64,000 nt of DNA, taken from positions 1-64,000 of the forward strand of contig CAKPJN010000004.1 of assembly GCA_934162665.1 (NCBI GenBank), in the 5' to 3' direction. Under the pieces are notes generated by a model. The model was not told the origin of the DNA. It ran no database searches and saw only the letters and a list, made by a program, of their open reading frames with translations. The position numbers were made by a program, and so were the translations under genes. This DNA comes from an uncultured Bacilli bacterium. GTDB taxonomy: Bacteria; Bacillota_I; Bacilli_A; RF39; UBA660. Position 1 is the first letter of the stretch; each line of letters opens with the position of its first letter. Below are positions 9,382 to 18,200 of the stretch, one piece after another.

Positions 9382-9900
9382 TCAATTTCTTTTTGGTAAT
9401 TTTTTATAATCGTATTTATCCATAATTGGATTAAGTAATTCTTGTGCTTTATTTAATTCTTCTATTGCTTGTTCTAAAGTGTATTTACTTTTACCATCTT
9501 TAAGTAATGTCAAATGTTCTGCTACCTTAAATATGATAAATCCTGCTTCTCTTGCTTTTTCTCTTTTATTAAAATCAAATTGTAATAAATCTGTTTCTGA
9601 TTCTTTGTATTGTTCAATTAAGTCTTTTAAATCTTTACTAGATTTATTTGCATATTTATCTTTAGAAAAATAGAAAAGCATTTCATCATAACCTGCAACT
9701 TTTAGTAGTTTTTTTAATGACATATCTAAAGTTTCAGCAATTTTTCGTAGATCATCAATATCTACTTTTTTTATTTTTCCATTTATTAAATCATTTAAAG
9801 TACTTCTACTAATACCTGTTAATTTAGCAAGTTCTCTTTGTGAAATACCTTTTGCTTCTCTTGCAGATTCAATTAAATTTTTAAGTTTTTCTGAGTTCAT
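9382..9900 (-). CDS. XRE-family HTH transcriptional regulator
   Basis: A 172-residue protein with a Cro/C1-type helix-turn-helix at about residues 8-65 (SQRELAKLTGISRSTLNDLI is the core) and a helical C-terminal part (about 75-172) that may sense a ligand or dimerise. It is the first gene of the minus-strand operon reaching 3750, and it is divergent from the 84-residue gene and relaxase at 10064. Its own promoter carries a perfect six-base inverted repeat between the -35 and -10 boxes, and the divergent promoter has a similar repeat, so autorepression and control of both directions are likely (inference). Confidence 0.88.
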   Translation of the reverse strand: MNSEKLKNLIESAREAKGISQRELAKLTGISRSTLNDLINGKIKKVDIDDLRKIAETLDMSLKKLLKVAGYDEMLFYFSKDKYANKSSKDLKDLIEQYKESETDLLQFDFNKREKAREAGFIIFKVAEHLTLLKDGKSKYTLEQAIEELNKAQELLNPIMDKYDYKKLPKRN

Positions 9901-9939
9901 AATAACACTTCTTTCTCCCCTTTTTCTCTCGATAATTTA

Positions 9940-9968
9940 ATTCTACCACGTTTTTGTTTAAACGTCTA
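9940..9968 (-). promoter_or_regulatory. Promoter and palindromic operator of the XRE operon
   Basis: Read on the minus strand: -35 TAGACG (9963-9968), 17-base spacer, -10 TAGAAT (9940-9945). Inside it is a perfect inverted repeat ACGTTT-N6-AAACGT at 9948-9965. Binding here would block RNA polymerase, as expected for an autorepressing Cro/C1-type protein. Confidence 0.6.
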
Positions 9969-9976
9969 GTTTTTCG

Positions 9977-10016
9977 GTCAAATTGTATTGACGATATTAT
10001 CGGACAGTGTTATATT
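9977..10016 (+). promoter_or_regulatory. Promoter and operator for the mobilization genes
   Basis: Plus strand: -35 TTGACG (9988-9993), 17-base spacer, -10 TATATT (10011-10016). The inverted repeat GTCAA-N6-TTGAC (9977-9981 and 9988-9992) covers the -35. It has the same six-base spacing as the repeat in the divergent promoter but a different sequence. The octamer ATCGGACA occurs twice nearby, at about 9999 and 10032, and may be further regulator contacts. Confidence 0.6.
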
Positions 10017-10063
10017 TGAATTGTCATCAATATCGGACATTAACAAGAAAGGAGGTAAAGAAT

Positions 10064-10318
10064 ATGAGATTATTTAAGAAAGATAATATTTATAATTATA
10101 TAATTCCTAAAGATTTATCTATCGGAGCAACTAGTATGCTTAATTCTCTATTAGTTAGAACTAATGAGGAACTTGAAAATACTGACCTCTACTCTCTTAG
10201 TAATGATAGTAGAAAAGATGTTGCACTAGCATTTAGAGAATTAAGAAAGAAAAAATATATTATCTATAATTCACTTGATGATACGTATTACATTTATGTA
10301 TCACCACAAAAAGATTAA
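10064..10318 (+). CDS. Small hypothetical protein of a mobilizable element
   Basis: An 84-residue protein that starts at the ATG at 10064 behind a near-perfect AAAGGAGG. It is basic and helical at the N-terminus, and its C-terminal segment (SNDSRKDVALAFRELRKKKY, then hydrophobic strands) looks like a small winged-helix: a helix with many Arg/Lys followed by a beta hairpin. I do not recognise the family. It lies 19 bases before the MobV relaxase gene, a position where mobilizable elements often carry a small replication or mobilization accessory protein, so a DNA-binding role is plausible but unproven. Confidence 0.6.
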   Translation: MRLFKKDNIYNYIIPKDLSIGATSMLNSLLVRTNEELENTDLYSLSNDSRKDVALAFRELRKKKYIIYNSLDDTYYIYVSPQKD

Positions 10319-10337
10319 AGGAAAGGAGGAAAAATAA

Positions 10338-11627
10338 ATGTACTCAGGAAAACAAGCACTACGATTAGAAAAATTTAAAGCATCAGATATTGGTGGATTA
10401 GATAAAAAATTAAAAGAAAGAAAAGGTTCTGGTAAATATGATAACACTAGAACTCCTTATAATATAGAATTAATAAATTATGATGGTCCTACTCTAGCTA
10501 GTTCAACATATGATTATCTTTATTCAAACAATATAAACTATAATCCAAATAAGAAAAGTGCGAAAGTATTGAATGGTTTAATAATAACAAGTGGTCAAGA
10601 ATTCTTCGAACACTATGGAATGGAATTTAAAGATACTGGAGAATTTTATAAAACTGGCAATAAGGCAGGTCAACCTATTAGACATGTAGTCATAGATGAA
10701 AATCATAATTTACCAACTGAAATAAAAAAGTTCTTTGATGAAAGTTTAAACTTTATTAAAGAATATGTAGGTAGTGAAAATATAAGATATGCAGCAATAC
10801 ATCTTGATGAATCTACACCACATATGCATATATATTTCACTCCAGTAGTGAATGTTGTTAAGAGAAAAGTATTTGAGTTAGATGAAAATGGTCATCAATT
10901 AAAACACGAAATAACTAATAAAAAAGGTGAAAAGAAATTAGTACCTATTCAAAAGAAAGATAAGAATGGTAAAAATATTTATGAAACTGTTAAAGGTAAA
11001 TTTCTAAATTCAGATCAATTTTGGAAACAAAAAGGTGGTAATGCATCTTATACTCTACTCCAAGATGATTATAATGAATTTATCAAATCTAAAGGATTCA
11101 ATCTATTTAGAGGAGAAATTGGTGGAGATAAAACTCATTTAACTAATGCTATGAAACAACAAATTGAGTTAAATGCTTTAAATCGAGAAATCAAAAATGA
11201 AAACAAACTATTAAAAGAGGCAAATAAAACCGAAAACAAGTTTATTGATAAAGTTGATATAGAAACATCTAAAGATATCTTAAATCCTATTAAAAAAGGT
11301 ATTTTAAAACAAGATAAAGATATAGATAATCTATCTGCTTACTCAAAAGAACTTGCTGAAGATAATATTAAAAAGGATTTAGAAATTAAAACTTTGACTC
11401 AAGAAGTTAATAACTTTAAATCAGGAGAGACTTATATTAATCAAAAGAAAATTATTGATAGTCAAAAATATTATGAATTAACTCCACCTAAAACATCTAA
11501 AAGTATTAGGACATTACCTCTTACTGAAGTTTTATATAATGATTTAGTAAATTTATACAATGAAAAAAAAAGAAGTACTATGGCTTTAATGATAAATGGT
11601 TTATCTTCGGAGAACACGAACCATTAA
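10338..11627 (+). CDS. MobV-type relaxase fused in frame to an integrase fragment
   Basis: A 429-residue product. Residues 1 to about 300 are a MobV/Pre relaxase: HLDESTPHMH at 155-164 is the conserved three-histidine metal site that nicks oriT DNA. A coiled-coil-like segment follows (about 280-365). From about residue 370 the sequence changes to that of a tyrosine recombinase: YYELTPPKTSKSIRTLPL (about 378-395) is the region just before the catalytic domain core. The last 25 or so residues are out of frame with the rest of the integrase, which continues downstream (see 11445-11892). A Shine-Dalgarno AAAGGAGG precedes the start. The natural reading is a deletion that joined mob to int and left a non-mobile remnant. 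Confidence 0.8.
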   Translation: MYSGKQALRLEKFKASDIGGLDKKLKERKGSGKYDNTRTPYNIELINYDGPTLASSTYDYLYSNNINYNPNKKSAKVLNGLIITSGQEFFEHYGMEFKDTGEFYKTGNKAGQPIRHVVIDENHNLPTEIKKFFDESLNFIKEYVGSENIRYAAIHLDESTPHMHIYFTPVVNVVKRKVFELDENGHQLKHEITNKKGEKKLVPIQKKDKNGKNIYETVKGKFLNSDQFWKQKGGNASYTLLQDDYNEFIKSKGFNLFRGEIGGDKTHLTNAMKQQIELNALNREIKNENKLLKEANKTENKFIDKVDIETSKDILNPIKKGILKQDKDIDNLSAYSKELAEDNIKKDLEIKTLTQEVNNFKSGETYINQKKIIDSQKYYELTPPKTSKSIRTLPLTEVLYNDLVNLYNEKKRSTMALMINGLSSENTNH

Positions 11628-11892
11628 CCTTCGGTATGATGTCTAGAATTAATGGTAGAATTGCTAAAAATGCAGATATCCGAAGAATTCCACTACACTC
11701 TTTTAGACATTCGTGTGCATCAGCCTTAATATCTGCTCTGCTCCAATAACTGCTGTATCTAACTTTTTAGGCCATTCTGAAACTACTGAAACACTAGAAA
11801 CTTATACTCATATGTTTAAAAAGGATCTTGCAAATGTACCAAAATTCTTTGACACATTAGAAAAAGACTTTAATGAAAAGTCTTCCGAATAA
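11445..11892 (+). pseudogene. Tyrosine integrase, C-terminal remnant
   Basis: Three successive frames together encode the catalytic part of a phage/ICE-type tyrosine recombinase: SKSIRTLPL (in the relaxase frame), then WFIFGEHEPL to LHSFRHSCASALIS (with the HxxR motif HSFR), then NFLGHSETT and ETYTHMF carrying the late histidine and the tyrosine nucleophile, ending at the TAA at 11890-11892. The first break is at an A9 run near 11563-11571 (one added A restores frame). The second is near 11735, where a two-base duplication within TCTGCTCTGCTCC explains the shift. The catalytic arginine of the first box is not visible, and the N-terminal DNA-binding part is missing. A ten-base direct repeat, TGATGGGTAG twice, follows at about 11925-11948. 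Confidence 0.8.
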
Positions 11893-11981
11893 ACTATATT
11901 AAACTTATATAAACCATAGGTTGTGATGGGTAGATGATGGGTAGCGTTCTACCATATTTATAGAAAACCCTTATAAATCAA

Positions 11982-12076
11982 ACAAAAAGTGGAGCCTTTC
12001 GGCTCCTTCAGGGGGTTCGGTTGAATATATTCTCACACTTAAACCGTGAGATATATCGGCGTGATATCTACCACGC
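11982..12076 (-). ncRNA. Candidate small RNA 1 (three hairpins, own promoter and terminator)
   Basis: On the minus strand a strong promoter (12083-12111) would start transcription near 12076. The RNA would fold into a hairpin GCGTG...CACGC (12059-12076), a longer hairpin with arms at 12046-12056 and 12025-12036, an unpaired C-rich segment around AACCCCCT (about 12010-12018), and a terminator GGAGCC-GAAA-GGCTCC (11991-12006) followed by a T-run. No open reading frame is apparent. Length is about 95 nucleotides. The family is unknown; exposed C-rich stretches occur in some Gram-positive trans-acting sRNAs that bind Shine-Dalgarno regions, which is only an analogy. Confidence 0.6.
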
Positions 12077-12082
12077 ATCTTA

Positions 12083-12111
12083 ATCATATAGGATATTTTA
12101 GAAATTGTCAA
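12083..12111 (-). promoter_or_regulatory. Sigma-A-type promoter of small RNA 1
   Basis: Minus strand: -35 TTGACA (12106-12111, perfect), spacer of 17 bases, -10 TATGAT (12083-12088, five of six). There is no gene start within 150 bases downstream, and the next minus-strand signal is the hairpin series of small RNA 1. Confidence 0.7.
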
Positions 12112-12174
12112 TTACTATTTATAAATAATTTATAAATAATTTTTTAGTTTACATTAAACTACATTATTTTACTC

Positions 12175-12903
12175 TTAATTTTTATTTACTGTTTTTTTGT
12201 ACATATATCTTTTAACAGCCTGTTTATAAGTCATATTTATAACTGGTATATTATTTTCTTTTAAATAAGAAATTGCAGCTTTCTTAGCTTCTTCAGTTAC
12301 TTCAACCACTTCATTATTAATTAAGAATGATAATTTATATTTATTTACATCGGTAAATTGATTTGCTTTTATAATGTTCATATTTTTTATTACAAAGCTT
12401 TTTATCTTTTTTAGTTCACTTATTGTCAAGTCTTTTTCAACTAAATCAAAAAAATCTTTTAATTCTAATGTTGTAGTTTCAAAATAATCTAATAGCTCAA
12501 AATCTCTAATCTTTCCATCTTCTTCTATACCATTTATTATTAGATTTTTAATTTCTGTTGTATTACAAGATTTATGAATATGTACGTTATTAGGATTATT
12601 CAATTTGTTTTTTATTTCTTCTGTTTTACAACAATTATTAACATATTCATTATATGAATTTTCTAATTTGTCTTTTATTTTATTATAATTATCTTCATTC
12701 TCTTTATCTTTTATTTTTATTAAATATGAATCAATATAACATTTAAAATCAATTATATTTACCTTTGATTTTGATATTAAATTTATAATTTTTTCTTTTG
12801 TATCTAATTTTAAAATTTTATCAATAATATTATTATATTTTTCAGTATTTTTACAGATTTCCAATTGTCTTTTTAATTCATTTGTAATTTTAGTTTTTTT
12901 CAT
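12175..12903 (-). CDS. Hypothetical helical protein
   Basis: A 242-residue, Lys/Asn/Ile-rich protein with no membrane segment and no recognised domain. It is mostly predicted helical by eye, with a central short segment containing a cluster NNCCKTEEI and HIHKSCNTTE that repeats the Cys-x(1-2)-Thr-Thr/Glu-Glu-Ile pattern twice (about residues 92-120). An AGGAGG Shine-Dalgarno precedes the ATG at 12903. It lies 29 bases downstream of recG and may be cotranscribed with it. I do not assign a function. Confidence 0.6.
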   Translation of the reverse strand: MKKTKITNELKRQLEICKNTEKYNNIIDKILKLDTKEKIINLISKSKVNIIDFKCYIDSYLIKIKDKENEDNYNKIKDKLENSYNEYVNNCCKTEEIKNKLNNPNNVHIHKSCNTTEIKNLIINGIEEDGKIRDFELLDYFETTTLELKDFFDLVEKDLTISELKKIKSFVIKNMNIIKANQFTDVNKYKLSFLINNEVVEVTEEAKKAAISYLKENNIPVINMTYKQAVKRYMYKKTVNKN

Positions 12904-12932
12904 TCCGTTCCTCCTATTATCTTTATTTATTA

Positions 12933-14930
12933 TTAACTAGCTTTATCAATACTTGATATTAAGTATTTTTTCAAATTATCATTATCTGTTTTTTCATCTA
13001 GTAAATATTCCTTTGAATCTTTTTTTGCTTGTAGAAGAATTTTATAATCTGATCTGATATTAGCAATTTTAAATGCCATATCTCCACTTTGCTTAGTTCC
13101 AAATAAATCTCCATGTCCTCTTAATTTAAAATCTTCTTCACTTATTGTAAATCCATCATCTACTGTTTCCATTATTTTAAGTCTTGGTGTATCTGAGTCA
13201 CTAATTAAAATACATTGTGATTTCAAATTACCTCGTCCTACTCTACCTCTTAACTGATGTAGAGTTGAAAGTCCAAATCTATCGGCATCAAATATTACCA
13301 TCGTAGTTGCATTTGGAACATCTACTCCTACTTCTATTACAGTTGTTGATATTAATATTTGAATATTGTTACTAGCAAATTCTTGCATAATTAATTCTTT
13401 TGCTCCACTAGCCATTTTTCCGTGAATAATATCTATTTTATATTTTTCTCCGAATGCTAATTTCATTTGATCTTTTAGTTTACACACTGTTGTCAAATCA
13501 GAGTTTTCACTATCCTCTATTAGTGGGGCAATTATATATACTTGATGTTTTTGTTTTAATTCATCATACATCATTTGTAATACATCTTTTATTTCACTAT
13601 TTTTCTTTACATATGTGTCTATTTTTTGTCTTCCTTTTGGTAACTGTTTAATTGTTGAGGTATCCATATCACCATATATAGTTAATGCATAAGTTCTTGG
13701 GATTGGTGTTGCGCTCATGTATAATATATCTGGTTTCTTACCTTTATTTTGAAGGTTTGCTCTTTGATGTACACCAAATCTATGTTGTTCATCTGTTATA
13801 ACAAGTCCTAAATTATTATATATAACATCTTCTTGTATTAGGGCATGTGTTCCGATTACAATGTTAATAGAACCTTTTTTTAAACCTTCATATATTTCTG
13901 TTTTTTCTTTCTTTGGGGTTGAACCCGTTAATAACACTACATTAATAGAAGTATCTTTTAAGAAGTTTTTTAAGTTATTATAATGTTGAGTAGCTAGTAT
14001 TTCAGTTGGAGCCATTAAAGCACTTTGATATCCGCTTAAATAGTTAGCTACCATAGCGATAAATGCTACAATTGTTTTTCCACTTCCTACATCACCTTGT
14101 AATAATCTATTCATTCTACTTTTTGATTCTAAATCATTAACAATTTCATTTATTGCGTTATTTTGATCATCTGTTAGAGAAAACGGGATACTTTTAATAA
14201 ACTTTTCTAATTTTTCTTTATCAATATTTCTTTCTAATCCTTTATTTTTCTTTTTATTTTCTATTTTTAAATAATTTATTTTAAACATAAAAGCAAATAA
14301 TTCTTCATATTTTAGTCGAACTGTTACTTCTTTTAGTTTTTCTTCAGTTGATGGATTATGAATAATATTTAGCGATGTTTTTTTATTTAAGAAATTATAT
14401 TTTTCAATATACGAATTTGGAATATAATCAGGTATTTCTTTACCATACATTAAAATTGCCATATTTATATAGGTAGATAAGTTTTTATTTGTAAGTCCAC
14501 TTGTTGAATGGTATACTGGTTCTATTTTAATTTTATTTGATAATGTTTCAAGCTTTATATCTGATGCGGTTATAATATTTTTTGATTTATCTAGTTTTCC
14601 TATAATTGTAATGCCTGTACCAACTAATAATTGATTCTTTAAAAAAGCTCTATTAAAAATAGATACACCGACAACACCAGATTGTGTAACTAATCTAAAA
14701 TTCATTTTATTTAAGCCTGCTTTAAATCTCATTAAGATTGGAACACTTTCTACTTTTCCATCTATAACTATTTTTTCTCCATCTTCAACTTCTTGGAGAC
14801 TATTTCTTTGTAATATTTCATATCTAAATGGGTAATGTGTTACTAAGTCTTCTACTGTATATATATTAATTTTATTTAATAATGAAAGTGTTTTTGGGCC
14901 AATTCCTTTTACTTCTTTTAATTCTACCAT
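12933..14930 (-). CDS. recG: ATP-dependent DNA helicase RecG
   Basis: A 665-residue superfamily 2 helicase that remodels stalled replication forks and Holliday junctions. The N-terminal wedge/OB domain (about 1-150) begins with the helix-hairpin-helix VKGIGPKTLSLL. Walker A GDVGSGKT is at 279-286, DEQH box at 380-383, followed by SATPIPRT and, in the second RecA-like domain, QLRGRVGRG and a C-terminal FKLRGHGDLFGTKQSG. Length and motif order match RecG. The start at 14930 follows a short SD (GAAGTG). In the Bacilli recG often follows fakA and precedes fapR; neither is present here. Confidence 0.97.
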   Translation of the reverse strand: MVELKEVKGIGPKTLSLLNKINIYTVEDLVTHYPFRYEILQRNSLQEVEDGEKIVIDGKVESVPILMRFKAGLNKMNFRLVTQSGVVGVSIFNRAFLKNQLLVGTGITIIGKLDKSKNIITASDIKLETLSNKIKIEPVYHSTSGLTNKNLSTYINMAILMYGKEIPDYIPNSYIEKYNFLNKKTSLNIIHNPSTEEKLKEVTVRLKYEELFAFMFKINYLKIENKKKNKGLERNIDKEKLEKFIKSIPFSLTDDQNNAINEIVNDLESKSRMNRLLQGDVGSGKTIVAFIAMVANYLSGYQSALMAPTEILATQHYNNLKNFLKDTSINVVLLTGSTPKKEKTEIYEGLKKGSINIVIGTHALIQEDVIYNNLGLVITDEQHRFGVHQRANLQNKGKKPDILYMSATPIPRTYALTIYGDMDTSTIKQLPKGRQKIDTYVKKNSEIKDVLQMMYDELKQKHQVYIIAPLIEDSENSDLTTVCKLKDQMKLAFGEKYKIDIIHGKMASGAKELIMQEFASNNIQILISTTVIEVGVDVPNATTMVIFDADRFGLSTLHQLRGRVGRGNLKSQCILISDSDTPRLKIMETVDDGFTISEEDFKLRGHGDLFGTKQSGDMAFKIANIRSDYKILLQAKKDSKEYLLDEKTDNDNLKKYLISSIDKAS

Positions 14931-15038
14931 AATAACACTTCCTTCTTGGCATATTATATCATATTGTTACTTTTTTTACAAAGAAAATATGTTTATTTTT
15001 AACAAGAAAAAGTTTTTTAAAAAATTTGTGCTTTTTTG

Positions 15039-15067
15039 TTGACAAATTGACTTCTTTCGAGTAGTAT
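15039..15067 (+). promoter_or_regulatory. Sigma-A-type promoter of small RNA 2
   Basis: Plus strand: -35 TTGACA (15039-15044, perfect), 17-base spacer, -10 TAGTAT (15062-15067). It sits between the divergent end of recG and the convergent end of nifJ, where no plus-strand gene follows, so it must serve the structured RNA downstream. Confidence 0.7.
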
Positions 15068-15073
15068 AAGAGC

Positions 15074-15213
15074 TACCAATTCGGTTATTAGGCGAATTGG
15101 TCGCTAGTATCACACTAGCCAACCCCTTTTTATTCTTTTTTGGAGGCTGCCCTCAGGGGGTGCAGTCTCTTATATAGAAAATTAAAGAAGACATTTTTGT
15201 GTCTTCTTTTTTT
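15074..15213 (+). ncRNA. Candidate small RNA 2 (multi-hairpin, about 140 nt)
   Basis: A plus-strand RNA bounded by a strong promoter and an intrinsic terminator. It contains hairpins ACCAATTCG/CGAATTGGT (15075-15101), GCTAGT/ACTAGC (15103-15119) and CTGC/GCAG around a GC-rich loop (15147-15165). An outer eight-base pairing TATAAGAG/CTCTTATA (15065-15072 with 15167-15174) is possible if transcription starts early. CCAACCCC (15119-15126) can pair with GGGGG (15156-15160) or remain open. No coding frame is visible. It does not contain the landmarks of SRP RNA, tmRNA, 6S or RNase P. Family unknown. Confidence 0.65.
15187..15213 (+). terminator. Intrinsic terminator of small RNA 2, facing nifJ
   Basis: Stem GAAGACA (15187-15193) with TGTCTTC (15200-15206), then seven T. 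It serves the plus-strand RNA. Read on the minus strand the same stem is followed by only a short mixed T-run, so it may also terminate nifJ, whose stop is at 15215. Confidence 0.85.
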
Positions 15214-15214
15214 A

Positions 15215-18200
15215 TTAATCTTTATTGTTATTTTCTAATGATTTATAGTATTTGTATCTTTTTTCAGCATTTTCTTTATTTGTTTCTAACAATTCTTTAG
15301 CATTCTTTGATACTTTCTTTAAAGAATTATATCTATCTTCTCCTGAAATAAAGTCTGGATATTTTGAGAAATCTGCTGCAGACTCCATTTTAAATTCTTT
15401 AGTTTCTGGATTATAGTGGAATAATGGGAAGTAACCTGATAATGTTGCTTCTTTTTCTTCATTAATACTATTAGACATTCCTTTTATTATTCCTTGAGCT
15501 ATACATGGTGCATAAGCAATTATAATAGATGGACCATTATAACTTTCTGCCTCTTTTAATACTTTTATAGCTTGATTAGGATTTGCCCCTAATGAAATAG
15601 TTCCTACATATACATGTGGATAAGTTAGAGCTATTTTAGCTAAATCTTTCTTTTCAGTTTGTTTTCCATGAGATGCGAATTTAGCAATTGCGCCCATTCT
15701 TGTTGATTTTGATGATTGTCCACCGGTATTTGAATATACCTCAGTATCTAAGACTAGGATATTTACATTTTCATGTGTTGATATAACATGATCAATACCA
15801 TTATATCCTATATCATAAGCCCAACCATCTCCACCTACCATCCATATTGATTTAGGTTTTATAAAACTCTTTAGTTCTAATAATTGTTCTATTTTAGTAT
15901 TATCTATTATTTCTAATAATTTAGTAGCAGTTTCCATATTTATATCTTTTATATAATCTTTATAGATTGGTTGTTCACTCTTTTTAATCATACTCATATT
16001 ATTTTTAATTAGAGTTTTAATTCTTTCCTTTATAGTATTATCAGCTATTTTCATTCCAAATCCATATTCAGCATTATCTTCAAACAAAGAATTTGACCAA
16101 GGGGTGTTATAAGGAGTTGATGGAGCACTAGCACCATATATTGATGAGCATCCTGTTGCATTAGCAATAACTAAGTTATCATTAAATAACTGGGTTAAAA
16201 GTTTTAAATACGGAGTTTCTCCACAACCTGCACAGGCACCGGAAAATTCAAATTTTGGGGTAACAAATTGACTTCCTTTTACTGTATTGGTTGGCATTAC
16301 CTTTTTCTCTTTTACTTCTTCAAATAAGTACTTTGCTTCTTCTTCCTTTTTATCTTCTAAAAGAGCTTTTTTGGCCTTCATTATGATGGCTTTCGCCCCT
16401 TTTTTACCTGGGCAGACTTCAGCACATAATCCACAACCAGTACAATCTTTTAGGCTGACACCTACTGTATATTTTAGATCTTGTTCTTTAATATTAGCTG
16501 GAATTAAATTTCTTTTTACAGATTCTGGAGCATCTAGTTCTTCATTTGAATCAAGTAAGAACGGTCTTATTACAGCATGTGGACAAACTAATGAGCATAA
16601 GTTACATGAAATACAGTTTTCACTAATGTAACATGGAGCGGTATCCGTGGTATCTCTCTTTTCATATTTTGTAGTTGCCGGTTCAAAAGTTCCATCTGGA
16701 TTTTGTAGGAATCTACTTACTGGTAGACTATCCCCTTCCATATCATTTATTATTTCAAAATCAGTTTTCTTTTTTTCTATTATATTATCATAATCAACAT
16801 CTGGAATTTTTACTAAATTGACACTGTCTATACATGCATCGATAGCAGAAATATTTTTTTCTACAACATTGCCACCTTTATTACTAAACTTTTTCTTTAT
16901 ATTTTCTTTTATTTGTTCTACGGCAAAGTTGAAGTCTATAATTTTTCCAAGTTTAAAAATTAATACTTCCATAATTGCGCTTATTTTCCCATGTAGTCCA
17001 TTTTCACTCGCTATTTTATCAGCATCTACTATATAAAGTTTTATATGTTTCTTTTGAAGTATGCGTTTATCTTTAACCTTCATACTAGCAAGTACTTCAT
17101 CACCTGTTTTTTTAGTATTTAATAAAAGTATTCCCTTTGAAGTTATTTTATCTAGCATATTTAATTTACTTAAATAAGAATCTTTTGTACAAACTACCAT
17201 AGATGGCTTTTCAACATAATAAGTTGATTTAATTGGATTTTTACCAAATCTTAAATGAGAAACTGTTATTCCTCCAGATTTCTTAGAATCATATTGAAAA
17301 TATCCTTGAGTGAAGGCTCTTGTATGTGTACCTGTAATTTTTATTAAATCTTTAGAAGCACTAACCATTCCATCACTACCATAACCGTATATTAGAAATT
17401 CTATATTATTAGATGGTAGTTTAAAATCTTTATTATATGGTATAGAAAGATTTGTTACATCATCTTCTATTCCAACTGTAAAATTAGTATGGACATCTTT
17501 TCTATCTAAAAAGTCATATATACCTTTTATCATAGCTGGTGTTGTATTTTTAGAAGATAATCCATATCTTCCACCTATTACCATTACTTTACTTTCTACT
17601 TCTTTTACTGTTTTTAAAACATCTAAGTATAATGGTTCTCCTGCTGATCCTGCTTCTTTAGTTCTATCTAAAACCGCTATTTTTTTAACTGATTTTGGTA
17701 ATGCTTTTAAAAAGTACTTAGTAGAGAATGGTCTATAAAGATGAACTTCTAGAAGACCTATATTTTCATTTTTACTTTCTATTAAATAATCAATTGTTTC
17801 TTTTATTGTCTCACATACTGATCCCATCGCAACAATAACTTTAGTAGCACTTTTACTTCCATAGTAATTAAATGGAGCATAGTTTTCACCAGTTATTTTG
17901 TTTATTTCCCTCATGTAATCATTTACAATATCAGGGAGATTATCATAATATTTATTTCTTACTTCAGTTGCTTGAAAATAAATATCTCCGTTTTGAGCTG
18001 TTCCTTTAGTTTTTGGTAAATCCGGATTTAAGGCTCTTTGTCTAAATTCATTTAAGGCTTTTTTATCTATTAGGTCTTTTAATTTAGAAGTATCTATAAC
18101 TTCAATTTTTTGTAATTCATGAGACGTTCTAAAGCCATCAAAGAAATTAACAAATGGAACACGACCTTTAATTGCTGATAGATGTGCAACTCCAGTTAAA

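Noticed and set aside
11982..12076. Attachment site for the mobile remnant in small RNA 1
   Set aside because: No repeat of the RNA's 3' end was found near the far end of the island (3.6-3.8 kb).
15065..15174. tRNA-like outer stem (seven to eight pairs) in small RNA 2
   Set aside because: There are no D, anticodon and T arms and no CCA end; it is not a tRNA.
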